From the NCBI RefSeq assembly GCF_008369915.1, contig NZ_VSRN01000001.1:3654501-3718500 (forward strand): a stretch of 64,000 nt of DNA, in the 5' to 3' direction. Below are positions 62,637-64,000 of this stretch, piece by piece (within the stretch, counting starts at the first letter, position 1; each line of letters opens with the position of its first letter). Origin of the DNA: Dyadobacter sp. UC 10 (GTDB taxonomy: Bacteria > Bacteroidota > Bacteroidia > Cytophagales > Spirosomataceae). The position numbers and the translations under genes are program-made. The notes below the pieces were generated by a model. It saw nothing but the letters and a program-made list of their open reading frames with translations, was not told the origin of the DNA and searched no databases.

Positions 62637-64000
62637 ATGATGGAGAAAAATTTCGGGGAAAGAAAGGATTATATGAAGGAAACCTTGCTCAGGTTTGAAA
62701 GAATGTTGAAGAATAGCGAGCCGGTTTTTTTCGATTTAGATACGTACGAGAAGGTTACCGTACATTACATAGAAAAGGGGGATTGGGAAAAAGCGTTCAG
62801 GGCATGTGAGCTGGGACTGTCGGATTATCCCTATTCACTGGACCTGCTGCTGCACATGGTTCAGTTGCATTCCAACAGAGGAGAGCATGAGCAGGCCCAG
62901 GAAATACTGGAAAGGGCATCGTTGTTCCATCCGGGAGATATTGAAATTTCTTTCATGCAGGTTGCAATTTCCAATATGATGGGAGAGTACGAAGAGGCAC
63001 TCGAATTACTGGAAAACCTGCTGCAGCGCGTCGATGACAAGGACGAGATTTATTTTCAGATCGGTCAGACCTATCAGAACTGGGGCAAATACGATGACGC
63101 GATCAAATATTACAAAAGGTCCCTCAGAAACAATCTGAACAATGAAAGTGCGCTTTACGAATTAGCGCATTGCCTTGACCTGGTAGGTCAGCTGGAAAGT
63201 CATCTTGATTATTACAATGAGCTGGTCGACCGGGACCCGTTTTCGCATCACGCATGGTATAACCTGGGCATCGCGTTCAGCAAGCTTGAGCGTTATGAGG
63301 ATGCAGTAAACGCCTACGAATACGCGACGCTAGTTAAAAGTGATTTTGCATCGGCGTTTTTCCAACTAGGCAATTCCTACATGAACCTCGAAAGGTTCGA
63401 AGAAGCAAAAGAGCAATATCTGAAAGCGATTGAACTCGAAGGGGAACAGCCTGAAACCTGCTGCTGCCTGGGCACTTGCTATGAAAAGCTCGGTGAATAC
63501 GAAACAGCGATCAAATACTACCGGCAGACCGTCAAACTGGATAATCAATGGGATGATGGCTGGTATGGTCTGGGCATTTGCTTCAGCGAACTCGGGCGTT
63601 GGTTCGAGGCTGTAGGGTTTTTACGTAAAGCGATCCAAATCACGGAGCTAAATCCTGACTATTGGCTTGCACTTGCCGAAACCGAATTTAAGGTAGGCAA
63701 TGTGGTATCAGCATTCGAAGCGTTTGAAAAGGCAGCTGAAATTGAGCCATCAAACCCCGATATTTGGTTAAAATGGTCCCACGTGCTTTTCGAGCAGGGG
63801 AATTATGCCCGGGCTTGCGACCTGCTTCAGGCAGCGATTGACGAAATGCCGGAGGAAGGGGATCTCTATTACAGAATGGCTGTTTATCAGATTCATGGCG
63901 GTCAATACCGGGAGGCATTGGTCAATCTTGAAATAGGCCTCACACTGGATTACGACGGACACGCCCAGTTGTTTGAATTTTTTCCCGATCTCGAAAAGCA
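62637..64000 (+). CDS. TPR-repeat protein (3' end outside the window)
   Basis: The frame is open from 62637 to the window edge (454 codons). Start: tandem ATGs at 62637 and 62640. The protein consists of tandem tetratricopeptide repeats of about 34 residues, for example QIGQTYQNWGKYDDAIKYYK, YNLGIAFSKLERYEDAVNAY and FQLGNSYMNLERFEEAKEQY. No signal peptide is seen, so a cytoplasmic scaffold is likely. The C-terminal end is missing. It may belong to the group of large TPR proteins common in Bacteroidota. Confidence 0.9.
   Translation, partial: MMEKNFGERKDYMKETLLRFERMLKNSEPVFFDLDTYEKVTVHYIEKGDWEKAFRACELGLSDYPYSLDLLLHMVQLHSNRGEHEQAQEILERASLFHPGDIEISFMQVAISNMMGEYEEALELLENLLQRVDDKDEIYFQIGQTYQNWGKYDDAIKYYKRSLRNNLNNESALYELAHCLDLVGQLESHLDYYNELVDRDPFSHHAWYNLGIAFSKLERYEDAVNAYEYATLVKSDFASAFFQLGNSYMNLERFEEAKEQYLKAIELEGEQPETCCCLGTCYEKLGEYETAIKYYRQTVKLDNQWDDGWYGLGICFSELGRWFEAVGFLRKAIQITELNPDYWLALAETEFKVGNVVSAFEAFEKAAEIEPSNPDIWLKWSHVLFEQGNYARACDLLQAAIDEMPEEGDLYYRMAVYQIHGGQYREALVNLEIGLTLDYDGHAQLFEFFPDLEK

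Noticed and set aside
1..64000. tRNA or rRNA genes
   Set aside because: Scanning by eye for conserved T-loop or rRNA segments found none; a covariance-model search would be decisive.

Overview
The window looks like chromosomal DNA of a Bacteroidota member, most likely order Cytophagales and close to Dyadobacter/Spirosoma. This is inferred from gene content and signal style. There is a PorQ-type component of the type IX secretion system, a DUF4494 protein, a fused HEAT/3-keto-disaccharide-hydrolase protein, a Bacteroidota-type nucleoside permease, PafA-type phosphatases and Rdx/SelW-like and NarL/HisKA_3 signalling proteins. Several promoters fit the Bacteroidota pattern (TTTG or TTG, about 19 nt, TAnnTTTG), and purine-rich Shine-Dalgarno sites are mostly absent. 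I see no rRNA, tRNA, CRISPR array, prophage or plasmid origin. Genes are tightly packed and most are housekeeping or ordinary envelope functions.

Layout. 1-10 kb: the 3' end of a TamB-like envelope protein, a thioesterase, a lipoprotein, a two-domain M16 peptidase and two tandem PafA-type alkaline phosphatases. 10-18.4 kb: a large inverted repeat, an NfeD/SPFH membrane pair, an acyl-CoA dehydrogenase, ugd-uxs (UDP-glucose to UDP-xylose) behind a palindromic operator-like site, then a minus-strand run dusB - biotin carrier - pyrH - frr. 18.4-32.3 kb: mainly plus strand, with CPBP protease, DUF2007, cdsA, lpxH (minus), secreted and lipoproteins, a large membrane protein, xth, a Uma2 endonuclease, a pseudouridine synthase, mutS and a nucleoside permease; three of these genes have forced TTG starts. 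32.4-33.8 kb: a complete IS3-family insertion sequence sitting inside the loop of what was an intrinsic terminator.

33.8-51.6 kb: mainly minus strand. An RRM protein, a beta-propeller protein, a 1145-residue HEAT plus double DUF1080 protein with a Gfo/Idh/MocA oxidoreductase (a plausible keto-glycoside route), an acyl-CoA carboxylase beta subunit, porQ (plus), a double-ABC ATPase, a DJ-1 family protein, clpB, a YCII protein, lysA, pyrF and rfbC (plus). 51.6-55 kb: a DJ-1/PfpI protein with Ser in place of the nucleophilic Cys, then a compact signalling operon (138-aa protein with a C-terminal CPxxC tail, multi-pass membrane protein, HisKA_3 kinase, NarL-type regulator). 55-59.1 kb: a candidate small RNA, a Rdx/SelW-like protein with CxxC, an Hsp20-like protein, an orphan 111-aa protein and metG.

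59.2-61.5 kb is the least ordinary stretch: a 52-aa helix-turn-helix protein, three 10-bp direct repeats just after it, a small Cys-containing secreted protein, and two paralogous lipoproteins whose downstream terminators also look duplicated. The window ends with an SDR epimerase and a large TPR protein that runs off the edge. The best leads for something undescribed are the 59.2-61.5 kb cluster and the 52.3-55.0 kb signalling operon.
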